Shown here: positions 28,083 through 36,882 of the stretch, one piece after another
Layout: the number at the start of each line of letters is the position of its first letter
Numbering within the stretch: position 1 is the first letter of the stretch
NCBI RefSeq assembly: GCF_036231945.1
Contig: NZ_CP109599.1
Location: 3,008,501-3,072,500, forward strand
Source: Streptomyces sp. NBC_01429
Lineage (GTDB): Bacteria > Actinomycetota > Actinomycetes > Streptomycetales > Streptomycetaceae
DNA: 64,000 nt
Direction of reading: 5' to 3'
Made by a program: the position numbers and the translations under genes
The notes under the pieces: generated by a model
What the model was told of the DNA's origin: nothing
Database searches by the model: none
The model's input: only the letters and a program-made list of their open reading frames with translations

Positions 28083-28810
28083 TGGCCTTCCCGCTGGTTT
28101 CTCAGGATGTCGCTGAGGTCGTCGAGTTCGGCGCGGACCTGCTGGATGCGGGGCTGTTCGGCGCGCGGCCGGGTGTCCGGCGGAGTGCTCGCGGCGGACG
28201 CGGGCGGGGCGAACGGGTCGGCCGGGCCGAACGAGGAGCCGCTGTGCGGCTGGGGCTGCTGCGACGGGTGCGGCTGGCGCGGCTGCTGCGACTCGTACTG
28301 CTGGTGCGGCGGGTGCGACTCGTGCGGCTCGTACTGCTGGTGCGGCGGCAGGGGCGGCGGCGCCGCGAGCGGAGACGCGGGCACCGTCGGGGCCTTGGTC
28401 CAGGCCGGGTAGCCGTAACCGGGCTGGACCGGCGGCGCCGGAGGGCCGTAGCCGGGGGACGGGGCGATCCGGCCGGTGAAGTGCGCGATCTCCGCGTACA
28501 GGTAGTAGGCGAGCACCGCGACGGCCGCCAGCAGGAGCACACCGATGGAGACGTTCGACCTGGTGGCGCTCAGGTCTTCGGAGGAGTCCGTCATCAGCAC
28601 GCCGAAGCAGCCGGCCACCAGGACCGTCGTCAGCGCGCACAACAGCCAGTGCAGCCGCCGCCCGGTGACGGACGCGAGCCGGAGCATCGTCACCCAGCAG
28701 AGCAGCCCGCAGCTGACCAGGGGCAGCGCGGCGAAGAACACGCGCAGCGCGATCTGGAGGGAGCGGTCCCCGCGGGGGGCCTGCGGCGGCGGAGGACCGT
28801 AGCCGTTCAT
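28079..28810 (-). CDS. Three-TM membrane protein with Pro/Gln/His-rich tail, kinase partner
   Basis: 243 residues. Three TM helices (about 19-44, 53-74, 86-108) are followed by a cytoplasmic low-complexity tail rich in Pro, Gln, His, Tyr and a final helix RIQQVRAELDDLSDILRNQ. No family recognised. CAGGAG precedes ATG 28808-28810. Four-base overlap with the kinase start indicates coupled production; Ser/Thr/Tyr sites in the tail could be targets of the kinase. This pairing is an inference from gene layout. Confidence 0.75.
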   Translation of the reverse strand: MNGYGPPPPQAPRGDRSLQIALRVFFAALPLVSCGLLCWVTMLRLASVTGRRLHWLLCALTTVLVAGCFGVLMTDSSEDLSATRSNVSIGVLLLAAVAVLAYYLYAEIAHFTGRIAPSPGYGPPAPPVQPGYGYPAWTKAPTVPASPLAAPPPLPPHQQYEPHESHPPHQQYESQQPRQPHPSQQPQPHSGSSFGPADPFAPPASAASTPPDTRPRAEQPRIQQVRAELDDLSDILRNQREGQ

Positions 28811-28985
28811 GCTGCTCCTGGAAGACCTGGTGACGAGGTGGACGGGGCCGGACCCGGTGGTGCGGAGTCGAGCGTATCCAGCGGCACCGACCACACGCCC
28901 CGGGTTGCGCGTAACCGGCTGCGGGCGGGCCGCCGGTGCCGGGAGCGTGCCGCGCGCCGGGGAACGGCTCGCGCGCACGCGGCCC

Positions 28986-31055
28986 TCACTCCGGCGCCAC
29001 ACTGCCGTCCGTCAGACCGTCGTACAGGCCCTGCACCAACTGCTCCCCCAGCCGGCCCGCGAGTCTGAGCGCGTCCTCGAACGCGGCCAGCGAGCGGAAG
29101 CGTTCACCGTAGCGCCGCTGATCGTCCAGGGAAAGCCTGGGCAGTTGGAGGCGGCGTACGTCGAGCCGGGTCGCGGTGGAGGCATAGCTGCTGGCCTGGC
29201 GGTGGTTGGCGGTGCCGCGCAGGAATCCGGCCAGGAACCACGGGTCGAGGGCGGCCGGATCGGGCCGCAGCAGCTGGAGGTTGCGGCCCAGCGCCGCGCC
29301 CGCGACGGTGGCGTCGGCGACCCGGGTGACCCGGCCGCCGCCGAGCACGGGGAGGACGACATCGCCCGCCTCGATCCGTACCGGCTCCTCGGCCGCGCCC
29401 TCGGGCAGCGTGCCCGAGGGCCCGCGTCCCGCGAACACGTCCTGCTCGGTGAGGACGGGTACGGGGAGCCCCGCCGCGGTGGCGCCCGTACCGCCCGTGT
29501 GCAGCACGAGGGCTCCGGCGCGGGCGAGTTCGGCGACGGTGGTGGTGAGCGGACTCGCCGGTGGCGCGCTCTCGGCGGGCACGGTGACCCGCGGGCTGAG
29601 CCGGCCGGTGCGCAGCAGGGTGTCCGCCAGCCGCTCGCGCACCTGGGCCAGTTCGGCCGGCCCGCCTCGGGTGGCAGCGGGCGGCAGATGGCGGGCGGGC
29701 GTCAGGTCCACGTCGTCGTCGAGCAGTTCGATGACGGAGACCGCGCGGCTGACTCCCGGCACCTCCTCGGCCGTTCCCCGCCGGTCGAAGGGGCGCCAGG
29801 CGTCCAGGGCGGTCGCGCTGACGGCCGCCCAGTCGAGCTTGTCCCTGCCGCCGCCGGACGACAGTTCCGACGTGTCGACGAAGAGGAGACTCGGTGAGGG
29901 CCCCTGCTCGCCCCCCGGCTTGCGCAGCACCCACAGATGGAGCGGGATGCCGTACGGCGGCGCGGCTCCCGCGGGCAGCGCGACGACGGCGCGCAGGGCG
30001 CCCCGGCGCAGCAGGTCGGCGCGGATACGGCGGCCGGAGCGGCGGGACGCGGCGGCGGGCGGCATCAGGAGGACGGCGGTGCCGCCGGGGCGCAGCCGGG
30101 CCAGGGCGTGCTGGACCCAGGCCAGCTCCGATTCCGTACGGGCCGGGAACCCGTACTCCCAGCGCGGGTCGTAGGCGAGTGCGTCGTGTCCCCAGTTGCG
30201 TTCGTTGAACGGCGGGTGGCACAGGACGACATCGGCGGCGAGGCGCGGGTAGGCGTCCGCGCGCAGGGAGTCGCCGGCGCGCGCCATGACCCGCGCGTCC
30301 GTGTGCAGGGCGAGCCGCAGTCCGGTCAGCGCGGCGAGTTCCGGCGCGCTCTCCTGCGCGTGGGCGAGGGCGGGCCGCGCGACGGCCCGCAGCAGGGTGC
30401 CGGCGCCCGCGGCGGGGTCGAGGACGGCCGCACCGCGCGTGTCCTCGCCGACTGCGTCGGCCAGCGCGGCCATCAGCGAGGCGGCCTCGGGCGGGGTGAG
30501 GCTGTACTGCCGGGGGTTGGTGTCGAGGTAGCGGCCGAGCAGGAACTCGAAGGTCCCCCGGACGCCCAGCTCCGCCGCGAGTTCGGCGGCGGAGCGCAGC
30601 AGGGGGACGGAGGGCAGCAGCTCCAGGGGGGTCGGGGTGTGAACGGCGCGGTCGGCCGGTTCCCCGAGGCGCGGCGCGAGCACCTGTTCCAGGACGGCGG
30701 GCAGCAGTTGCGCGAGGCGCGCGTCGGAGGCGGCGGCCAGCTCCCGCCACTCCAGAGGCCGTTCCTGTACGAGCAGGAGGGCGCAGCCGGTACGGATCAG
30801 GGCGTCGGCGGCGCCCGCCGGGTCGGCCGAGAGGTCGCGCCAGACCCGTTCACGCAGCGGCACTTCGGCGAGTTTCCCCTGGTCACGGAGCCACTGCTCG
30901 ACCTCGCCGAGCGCGAAGGACGGGCTGGTCTCGGTGCCGCCGACGGGCTTGGGGAAATCGGCGTGCCGGCGCCGCCAGTTGCTGACGGCGGCCCGCCCCA
31001 CACCCGCGAGGCGGGCGATTCCGGCGGCCGTCACCTCTGCCGCGTTCTCGGGCAC
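28986..31055 (-). CDS. N6-adenine DNA methylase with fused specificity-like C-terminus
   Basis: 689 residues. N-terminal HTH (GIARLAGVGRAAVSNWRRRHADFP, about 12-35) and helical region; type I HsdM-like catalytic domain with SAM motif LDPAAGAGTLL (Asp213). The catalytic motif IV reads CHPPFNERNW (His280) where amino-methyltransferases need Asn/Asp/Ser-Pro-Pro. The C-terminal third resembles an HsdS target-recognition half with a conserved SYASTATRLDVRRLQLP end. No restriction subunit adjoins. Either an orphan methylase with an altered catalytic residue or a DNA-binding protein derived from one. Confidence 0.82.
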   Translation of the reverse strand: MPENAAEVTAAGIARLAGVGRAAVSNWRRRHADFPKPVGGTETSPSFALGEVEQWLRDQGKLAEVPLRERVWRDLSADPAGAADALIRTGCALLLVQERPLEWRELAAASDARLAQLLPAVLEQVLAPRLGEPADRAVHTPTPLELLPSVPLLRSAAELAAELGVRGTFEFLLGRYLDTNPRQYSLTPPEAASLMAALADAVGEDTRGAAVLDPAAGAGTLLRAVARPALAHAQESAPELAALTGLRLALHTDARVMARAGDSLRADAYPRLAADVVLCHPPFNERNWGHDALAYDPRWEYGFPARTESELAWVQHALARLRPGGTAVLLMPPAAASRRSGRRIRADLLRRGALRAVVALPAGAAPPYGIPLHLWVLRKPGGEQGPSPSLLFVDTSELSSGGGRDKLDWAAVSATALDAWRPFDRRGTAEEVPGVSRAVSVIELLDDDVDLTPARHLPPAATRGGPAELAQVRERLADTLLRTGRLSPRVTVPAESAPPASPLTTTVAELARAGALVLHTGGTGATAAGLPVPVLTEQDVFAGRGPSGTLPEGAAEEPVRIEAGDVVLPVLGGGRVTRVADATVAGAALGRNLQLLRPDPAALDPWFLAGFLRGTANHRQASSYASTATRLDVRRLQLPRLSLDDQRRYGERFRSLAAFEDALRLAGRLGEQLVQGLYDGLTDGSVAPE

Positions 31056-31312
31056 CTGGCTGTCTCCTTCACCGCTCGGTACGGGGTGGCCGCGCGCACG
31101 GCTGATGCGCGCGCCGTGGGCCGTCTCGCGTCGAGCATAACGGGGACACCCCGCGACCTGGATTCACAGCGTGAACCGACATCCATTCCTCTGGACCGTG
31201 TTGACTCCGTTCACAGGCTCTGGTCTGATTAACCCATCGCCGCACGGGGCGGTGCCGAAGCCCCGGCCCACCCCGCGTCGCGTCCACTCCCCTTGTCTCC
31301 CGGAGAGCCCTC

Positions 31313-32101
31313 ATGACTGCCTTCGCCTCCCCCAGAGTCCGCCGCGGCGCGCTCGCCGCCCTCTGCACGGCGGCCGCGCTCAGCCTTTCGGCGTGCGGCA
31401 CCACCGGTCAGGAGACCAAGGAGACGGCGAGCGGCACGAGCGGGAAAAGCTCCGCGAAGCCGGCCCCCTACGCGGACCTCTCGGGCCCCGAGATCGCCGA
31501 AAAGGCGGGCAGGGCCACCCGCGCCGCGTCCTCGGTCACGGTCAACGCCGATACGCGGGACTCCGACGGCCACACCGTCTTCGAGATGGCGATCAGCAAG
31601 GGGGGCGACTGCGCGGGCACGCTGTCGTTGAACGAGAAGGGAACCGCGACCATCAGCAAGGTCGGCGCGGCGCTCTACCTGAAGTACGACGAGGCGTTCC
31701 TGCGGGCCCAGGGCGAGGAGGACGCCGACTCGACGAAGGAGGAGACCGACGCGGTGGTGGCGATGCTGGCCGGCCGCTGGATCAAGACCGACCCCAAGGA
31801 CCCGGACGCCGAGGACTTCACCAGCTTCTGCGATCTCGACGAACTGCTGGGTGATCTGAGCGACGACACGGCCGCCCGCAAGGGGAAGACCGGCGAGGTG
31901 GACGGCCGGCCGTCCATCGCCCTCACCGAGGCCGACGGCAAGGACACGTACACCCTGCACGTCGCCACGGAGGGCAAGCCGTACCTGCTCAAGCTCACCG
32001 GCACCGGCAGCGAGCCCTTCACGATGACGTTCAAGGACTTCGGCAAGCCGGTCCCCGCGAAGGTGCCGGCCGACAAGGACATCGTGGACCTGGGCGACTG
32101 A
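31313..32101 (+). CDS. Lipoprotein, LppX/LprG-like shape
   Basis: 262 residues. Signal peptide and lipobox LSLSAC-GTT (Cys about 28), a short Ser/Thr/Lys linker, then a mixed alpha/beta domain with repeated strands (SSVTVNADTRDSDG, SLNEKGTATISKVG, YTLHVATEGKPYLLKLTG). The strand order resembles the LppX/LprG lipid-carrier fold, but I rank this as possible only. ATG follows GGAGAG at 31300-31305. Monocistronic, ending in paired hairpins. Confidence 0.75.
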   Translation: MTAFASPRVRRGALAALCTAAALSLSACGTTGQETKETASGTSGKSSAKPAPYADLSGPEIAEKAGRATRAASSVTVNADTRDSDGHTVFEMAISKGGDCAGTLSLNEKGTATISKVGAALYLKYDEAFLRAQGEEDADSTKEETDAVVAMLAGRWIKTDPKDPDAEDFTSFCDLDELLGDLSDDTAARKGKTGEVDGRPSIALTEADGKDTYTLHVATEGKPYLLKLTGTGSEPFTMTFKDFGKPVPAKVPADKDIVDLGD

Positions 32102-32120
32102 CCCGGCGTCCCGCATACCC

Positions 32121-32199
32121 GGAGAGGCCGCCGCTGGGGGGAGCGGCCTCTCCGACAGCCGGGAGGGGAGGCCGCCACGGGGGAGCGGCCTCCCCTCCC
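32121..32199. terminator. Twin near-identical hairpins
   Basis: Hairpin 1: 32121-32131 pairs with 32143-32153 (11 pairs). Hairpin 2: 32161-32175 pairs with 32185-32199 (15 pairs). Both use GGCCGC arms, like a duplicated terminator, between the convergent lipoprotein and HNH genes. Confidence 0.8.
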
Positions 32200-32227
32200 T
32201 CATGAGGCTGACGCCGACGTGCGTCCG

Positions 32228-33049
32228 TCAGCCCCCGCACTTCTCCAGCATGGTGCTCTTGTCCTCGGTGGTCACGGGGAGTTCGTACTTCAGCGCCACC
32301 TGCGCGAAGCGCGCCGAGTACGCGCAGTGGATCCGCTCGTTGGGCGGCAGCCAGTCCGCCGGGCCCGAGTCGCTCTTGGAGCCGTTGGTCGAGCCGTCCA
32401 CCGGGATCAGGTTCAGCGGATCGTTCGCGATCTGCTTGCGCTTGGAGGCGGTCCAGCGCGAGGCGCCCATCTGCCAGTCGTACGAGAGCGGCATGACATG
32501 GTCGATCTGCACCTTGGCCGCCGCCTCCTTACGCCACTCGATCTCCTTGCCCGTGTACGGGTCGTTCAAGGTCATCGATATGACGATGCAGTCGGACCCC
32601 GAGCGGTACTTCAGGTCCTTCCCGTCCCTGGCGAGCAGGTCGTTACGGGTGTCGCAGCCGTTGCCGGCGAGGGGCACGCCCTCGGCGGTGTCCATCCAGG
32701 CGTACCCGAACTTCTTCCGGTCGTACCCCGCCCTGGACCCGGCACGGGCCGTTTCGAGGGTCTCTATCAGCTCCCGCGCGGCCTTCTCGTCCGCCGCGGC
32801 CGTTATCGGCGCCAGCCCGCGCTTCGTCCCGTCCGGGTTGGCCAGCGGCAGCACCCCGTACACGCTGCTGCCGCTGCTGCCACCGCTCCCGCCACCGCCG
32901 TCGTCGCCGTCACCGCTCGCACTGGCGGAAGCCGACGGATCCAGCTCGGGGTCGAACTGCCCGTCACACCCCGTCAGCAGGACGGCGGAGAGGACAAGGG
33001 CCCCGCCGGTGAGGAACGTTCGCCATATTCGATCTTCAAGTCTGCGCAC
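32228..33049 (-). CDS. HNH-family nuclease lipoprotein (DUF1524/GmrSD C-terminal type)
   Basis: 273 residues. Signal peptide with lipobox LLTGC, an acidic Gly/Ser linker, then a nuclease-like domain with IDHVMPLSYDWQMGA (the conserved DH) and ANDPLNLIPVDGSTNGSKSD, typical of HNH/DUF1524 proteins. Common in Streptomyces; thought to be secreted or membrane-attached nucleases. Being extracytoplasmic, it may scavenge DNA rather than restrict it. Start at ATG 33049. Confidence 0.85.
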   Translation of the reverse strand: MRRLEDRIWRTFLTGGALVLSAVLLTGCDGQFDPELDPSASASASGDGDDGGGGSGGSSGSSVYGVLPLANPDGTKRGLAPITAAADEKAARELIETLETARAGSRAGYDRKKFGYAWMDTAEGVPLAGNGCDTRNDLLARDGKDLKYRSGSDCIVISMTLNDPYTGKEIEWRKEAAAKVQIDHVMPLSYDWQMGASRWTASKRKQIANDPLNLIPVDGSTNGSKSDSGPADWLPPNERIHCAYSARFAQVALKYELPVTTEDKSTMLEKCGG

Positions 33050-33155
33050 ACCCGCACCCTATGTCTCACGCCGAACGGCCCGTGCCGGACCGATCGGATC
33101 CGGCGAGGGGACCTCTGCCCACCCGGAGTGCCCGTCAGACCTTCGTGCCGGAGCT

Positions 33156-34706
33156 TCACTTCCCCGGGATCTCGGCCGCCTCGCGCCGGTCCTCCTGGTC
33201 ACCCGGGGCCGACAGGAGGAGCTGGGTGAGCGGTTCACCGTCGTCGGCGTCGACGGTCACCCGGTACAGGCCGCTCGCCGGGACGGTGACGGACGCTGTG
33301 AGGCCGTCGTGGTCGTCGCCGTACAGGCGGGCCCGGACCGGGCGGATCCCGCGGCGCGTGGGGTCGGCGTCCTGGACCGTGCAGGTGATGCCCTTGGGGC
33401 TGTCGGCGCCCGTGACGCGGATCTCCCAGCGGCTCCCGGGAGTGACGAGGTCCGGAACCAGAAGTCCCAGGCCGCCGCCGGCCTGGCTGGGGCCGAGGTG
33501 CTCGTCCTCCTTGAGGAAGGACATGACGGCGTCCATGGCGCCCGGCCCCTGCGCGAGGGCGCCGTGCTGGAGGGAGACCGGCACGATCTCCCTGCGGAGT
33601 GAGGCGGATTCCTTGTGGACCGTGCCGTCGCCGCCGACGGGAAAGCGGTGGGGCAGCCGGGTGGTCCGGTCGCGAAGGACCGTCCCGTCGGCGTTGAAGC
33701 GAAAGGAGTGCTCGGCGCCGGTGACCACACCGCTGTCCAGCGTCATGGACTGGAGCGTGCTCTGGTTGATCCCCACGACCGCGCGGTGCCCCGGCAGCCG
33801 CTTGCCGCGCAGGCCCTCGTGGAACGTCCGTGACCGCTCCGCCAGATACGGGTCCCCACCGAGCGCGACGATGTCGGCGGTGCCCGGGACCCGTACGTCG
33901 CCTCCCTCGTCCAGGCACGGGAATTGGGGCAGCAGGTCATGGACCCCGGGCAGGGTCACGGCGAGATCGCGCAGTCTGCGGTGCGGGAGGGGGACGGGCG
34001 AGCCCTGGCCGCTGTTGAGGATCACGGCGGCGTTCACCGCTCCCAGGAACGGGGTGCCGAGCGTCATGACGCCCCGGGTGTCCCGCTCCAGGTCGTAGTC
34101 GTGGCCGCCGGTCAGAGCGGCCAGGGTGACCAGGCCGCCCATGGAGTGCGCGACGAAGACGAGCCGGCCCTCGCGCTCGTCGACCCGGTGTCCGCGTGCC
34201 CACGCGTGCGCCTGGTGCCCGCGCCAGTGCTCGATGTGCCGGCGGGCCGCCGCGGCCAGCAGCCGGCCGTTGGTGGCGACGGGCAGCCGCCAGTCGTACG
34301 CGAATTCGAGGACCGCGTCCGGGTGGGCGACGGCGGCCGTGGCCGTGGCCACGAGGTCCGAATAAGGCTCATGGCCCTTCAGGACCGGGGCCCACGCCGG
34401 GGCGGTCAGCAGCCGCCGGGCCGCCACCCGCCCGATCCGGCCCTCCTGTTCGTCCGGTGTGAGGTGCAGCCGCCGGAGCGCACCGTGGGCTCCGGTCCAG
34501 GCGTTCACCAGCCAGCCCGGGTTCGCCAGCCCCCACACCACCTTCTTCTCGACGGTGTCGTACAGCTCGCTGCCCATGATGCCCGGCACGATCACCACGG
34601 CGTCCTGGGTGACGTCGGGCGACACACCGGGATACCGCGTCCGGGGGCGGGAAGCCTCCAACTCGCCCCTACCGTCTGCGCGATGTCCATGCGGCGGCTT
34701 GTTCAT
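33156..34706 (-). CDS. LCAT-like lipase/acyltransferase (alpha/beta hydrolase)
   Basis: 516 residues, no signal peptide. Lecithin:cholesterol acyltransferase-like features: VVIVPGIMGSELYD near 37-50, nucleophile Ser188 in FVAHSMGGLV, and a late His candidate in SLQHGALAQG. The C-terminal ~100 residues form a beta-rich domain (VTPGSRWEIRVTGADSPKG). It is head-to-head with the caspase-STAND gene. ATG 34706 has no Shine-Dalgarno, but TATTCT at 34712-34717 (minus strand) is a plausible -10, so a leaderless message is likely; GTG 34625 is an alternative start. A phospholipase effector or partner of the neighbouring system is possible. Confidence 0.85.
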   Translation of the reverse strand: MNKPPHGHRADGRGELEASRPRTRYPGVSPDVTQDAVVIVPGIMGSELYDTVEKKVVWGLANPGWLVNAWTGAHGALRRLHLTPDEQEGRIGRVAARRLLTAPAWAPVLKGHEPYSDLVATATAAVAHPDAVLEFAYDWRLPVATNGRLLAAAARRHIEHWRGHQAHAWARGHRVDEREGRLVFVAHSMGGLVTLAALTGGHDYDLERDTRGVMTLGTPFLGAVNAAVILNSGQGSPVPLPHRRLRDLAVTLPGVHDLLPQFPCLDEGGDVRVPGTADIVALGGDPYLAERSRTFHEGLRGKRLPGHRAVVGINQSTLQSMTLDSGVVTGAEHSFRFNADGTVLRDRTTRLPHRFPVGGDGTVHKESASLRREIVPVSLQHGALAQGPGAMDAVMSFLKEDEHLGPSQAGGGLGLLVPDLVTPGSRWEIRVTGADSPKGITCTVQDADPTRRGIRPVRARLYGDDHDGLTASVTVPASGLYRVTVDADDGEPLTQLLLSAPGDQEDRREAAEIPGK

Positions 34707-34725
34707 GGCTGAAAGAATAGGGAGC

Positions 34726-36882
34726 ATGGGGCAGCGGGTGGGCGGACTTGCGAGAACCGAGAGCGTCGACAGTGCCGGGGGCGGCGGACGGACCGGGGCC
34801 GCCCCGGGGGGCATCGCGCCGTCGCGGACGCTGCTCACCCTCGCCGTACGGGATTACGGCGACGGCGACGAGGAGTTCACCGAGGGCATCGACGAACAGC
34901 TCGCCGTGGTCCGCGAATGGTGGGGCGCGCACGACACTCCGGACCCCTTCCGCCACATTCCCTCCCCCGAGCTGACCGAACGCCACGACGTCGAGCGCTT
35001 CCTGCACGACTCGGGAGTCCGCGAGCTGCGCGGCCGGGCGCTGGTCGTGTTCGTCACGGGGCACGGCGTCACCGGCTCGTCGAACGCGCATTTCCTGGAG
35101 CTGCCCAAGACCGACGAGAAGCGGCTGCTGGCCACGGCCATCCGCACCAGCGAGATCGTGACCGCCGCGCTCGACTCGCACGCCGAGAACGTCCTGGTCA
35201 TCGTCAACACCTGCTTCGCGGGCCGGATCCAGGCCGAACTGGCGTCCCTCTACGAAGACATCAGACGCAGCAGGCGCACCGAGTGCCGCATCGACGTGAT
35301 CGTGACATGCGACCACGACTCCCGGGTCCTCGTACGGCGGTTTCCCGGCGTCCTGCGCGCCGTGCTGAACAGGCTCAGGACCAGTGCGGAGATCACGACT
35401 CCCTGGCTGAGCGTCGCCGACCTGCTGGCGGAGTTCGAGAACGAGCTGGGCGGCGACTCGGCCAGAGTCAGACACCGGCTCCGCCGGGTCGTCGACGGAG
35501 GCGGCCAGACCGCCGTCACCCCGTGTCTGCCCAACCCCGGCTACCGGCCCGTCCGGGAGCTGGTCGCGGCGGCGCGGCGTCAGGTGGCGACCTCGGCGGA
35601 CGAGGTCGACTCCTGGCTGTCCCGGGCCAGCGGGCGGCCCAACGAGCAGGACGCGGGCTGGTACTTCCGTGGCCGCGAGCGTCTGAACTCCCGCACGGCG
35701 GCGTTCCTGGGCAGCCCGTACGGTGTCCTGCTGATCACCGGAACGGCCGGTTCGGGCAAGTCGGCCGTACTGGCGCGGGCCGTCACCCTGAGCGATCCCG
35801 AATTCCGGCACACGCCCGCCTACCAGCAGGCCCTGGAGCTGGCGGAGCCCGCGACCGTACCGCCGGAGAAATCCGTCACCGCGGCCGTTCTGGCGCGCCA
35901 TCGCGGCACGGCCGCGCTGGTCGCCGACCTGCTGCTCGGCCTGGACATCGAACCGGTTCAGCCGGGCCCCGAGGACGACACCGTGTCCCTCTGGTCGGCC
36001 CAGCTGGCCGCCCATCTCGCGACCCCGGGGCCACGGGTGACGCTGGTGGTGGACGGGCTGGACGAGGCGTCCGATCCCTCGGGAATCATCCGGGACGTGC
36101 TGGCGCCGCTGAGCGCGTTCTGCGCCCCGGGGCCCGCAGCCGCGCCCGGCGGGGTGCCGGGACCTCGGCCCGCGCGGCGGACACGACAGACCAGAGAACT
36201 GCGGCTGCTGGTGGGGGTCCGCAGCAGCCGGCCGCTCAACGGCACCGGCGCGCGGGACCACGAACCGAGCCTGCTCGGCGCGCTGCGCGGCGCGTTCCCG
36301 GCCGCACGGGTCGAGCGTACGGACGACGCGGCGGCCGAGCAGGACATCGTCGAGTACCTGCACGCGCTGATCGGCCCCCGGAGCTGTTCCCCGGACGCCA
36401 TGGTGGAGGCCGTCCGCACCGTCGCCCGGCTGGTGGCGCCCTCGTTCCTCGACGCCAGACTGGCGGGTGAGCAGTTACGGTCGGCGGCGGATCCGCTCGC
36501 CACGGTGGCCGACCCGGAGTGGCAGGAGCTGCTGAAGGCCGGAACCACCGGTCTGTTGCAGCGCGATCTGCGGCTCGTCGCGGCCGAGGGACTGCCGTCG
36601 GACGTCGCGCTGGCGCTCCTGCGGGCCAGCGCGCACGCCCAGGGAGCCGGTGTGCCCTGGGCCAATGTCTGGCCCGCGATCGCGGAGGTGTTCCTGGACC
36701 GTCCGCTGGAGAACCCGGACGAGGCGATCGGGAAGCTGCTGAACAGCAGACTCGACGGCTATCTGGCCCACGCGCAGGAGGACGACCGGCGCGTCTACCG
36801 TCCGGCCCACGAGGCTCTCGTGGCGACGCTGAAGGACAAGAGCGACGAACTCCTCGCCCATATCCGGGACGAGGCGTCATGA
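34726..36882 (+). CDS. Caspase-like protease fused to a STAND ATPase (NLR-like, split from its WD40 part)
   Basis: 718 residues. Caspase-like domain about 33-230, with catalytic dyad His113 (VVFVTGHGV) and Cys163 (LVIVNTCFAG). STAND P-loop GTAGSGKS at 339-346, Walker B LVVDGLDEA near 440-448, then winged-helix/helical region to 718. It has the plan of an NLR-type cell-death protein: effector protease, switch ATPase, sensor. The sensor is the overlapping WD40 gene (four-base ATGA). Leu584 is encoded by TTA (36475-36477), so translation should need the bldA tRNA. Start uncertain: ATG 34726 (AGGGAG very close), ATG 34705 or GTG 34738 are in frame. Confidence 0.9.
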   Translation: MGQRVGGLARTESVDSAGGGGRTGAAPGGIAPSRTLLTLAVRDYGDGDEEFTEGIDEQLAVVREWWGAHDTPDPFRHIPSPELTERHDVERFLHDSGVRELRGRALVVFVTGHGVTGSSNAHFLELPKTDEKRLLATAIRTSEIVTAALDSHAENVLVIVNTCFAGRIQAELASLYEDIRRSRRTECRIDVIVTCDHDSRVLVRRFPGVLRAVLNRLRTSAEITTPWLSVADLLAEFENELGGDSARVRHRLRRVVDGGGQTAVTPCLPNPGYRPVRELVAAARRQVATSADEVDSWLSRASGRPNEQDAGWYFRGRERLNSRTAAFLGSPYGVLLITGTAGSGKSAVLARAVTLSDPEFRHTPAYQQALELAEPATVPPEKSVTAAVLARHRGTAALVADLLLGLDIEPVQPGPEDDTVSLWSAQLAAHLATPGPRVTLVVDGLDEASDPSGIIRDVLAPLSAFCAPGPAAAPGGVPGPRPARRTRQTRELRLLVGVRSSRPLNGTGARDHEPSLLGALRGAFPAARVERTDDAAAEQDIVEYLHALIGPRSCSPDAMVEAVRTVARLVAPSFLDARLAGEQLRSAADPLATVADPEWQELLKAGTTGLLQRDLRLVAAEGLPSDVALALLRASAHAQGAGVPWANVWPAIAEVFLDRPLENPDEAIGKLLNSRLDGYLAHAQEDDRRVYRPAHEALVATLKDKSDELLAHIRDEAS

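Noticed and set aside
29104..30750. A 548-codon frame in the methylase gene's other minus-strand frame
   Set aside because: Arg/Pro/Gly-rich alternative reading without motifs; the methylase frame carries all the conserved motifs.
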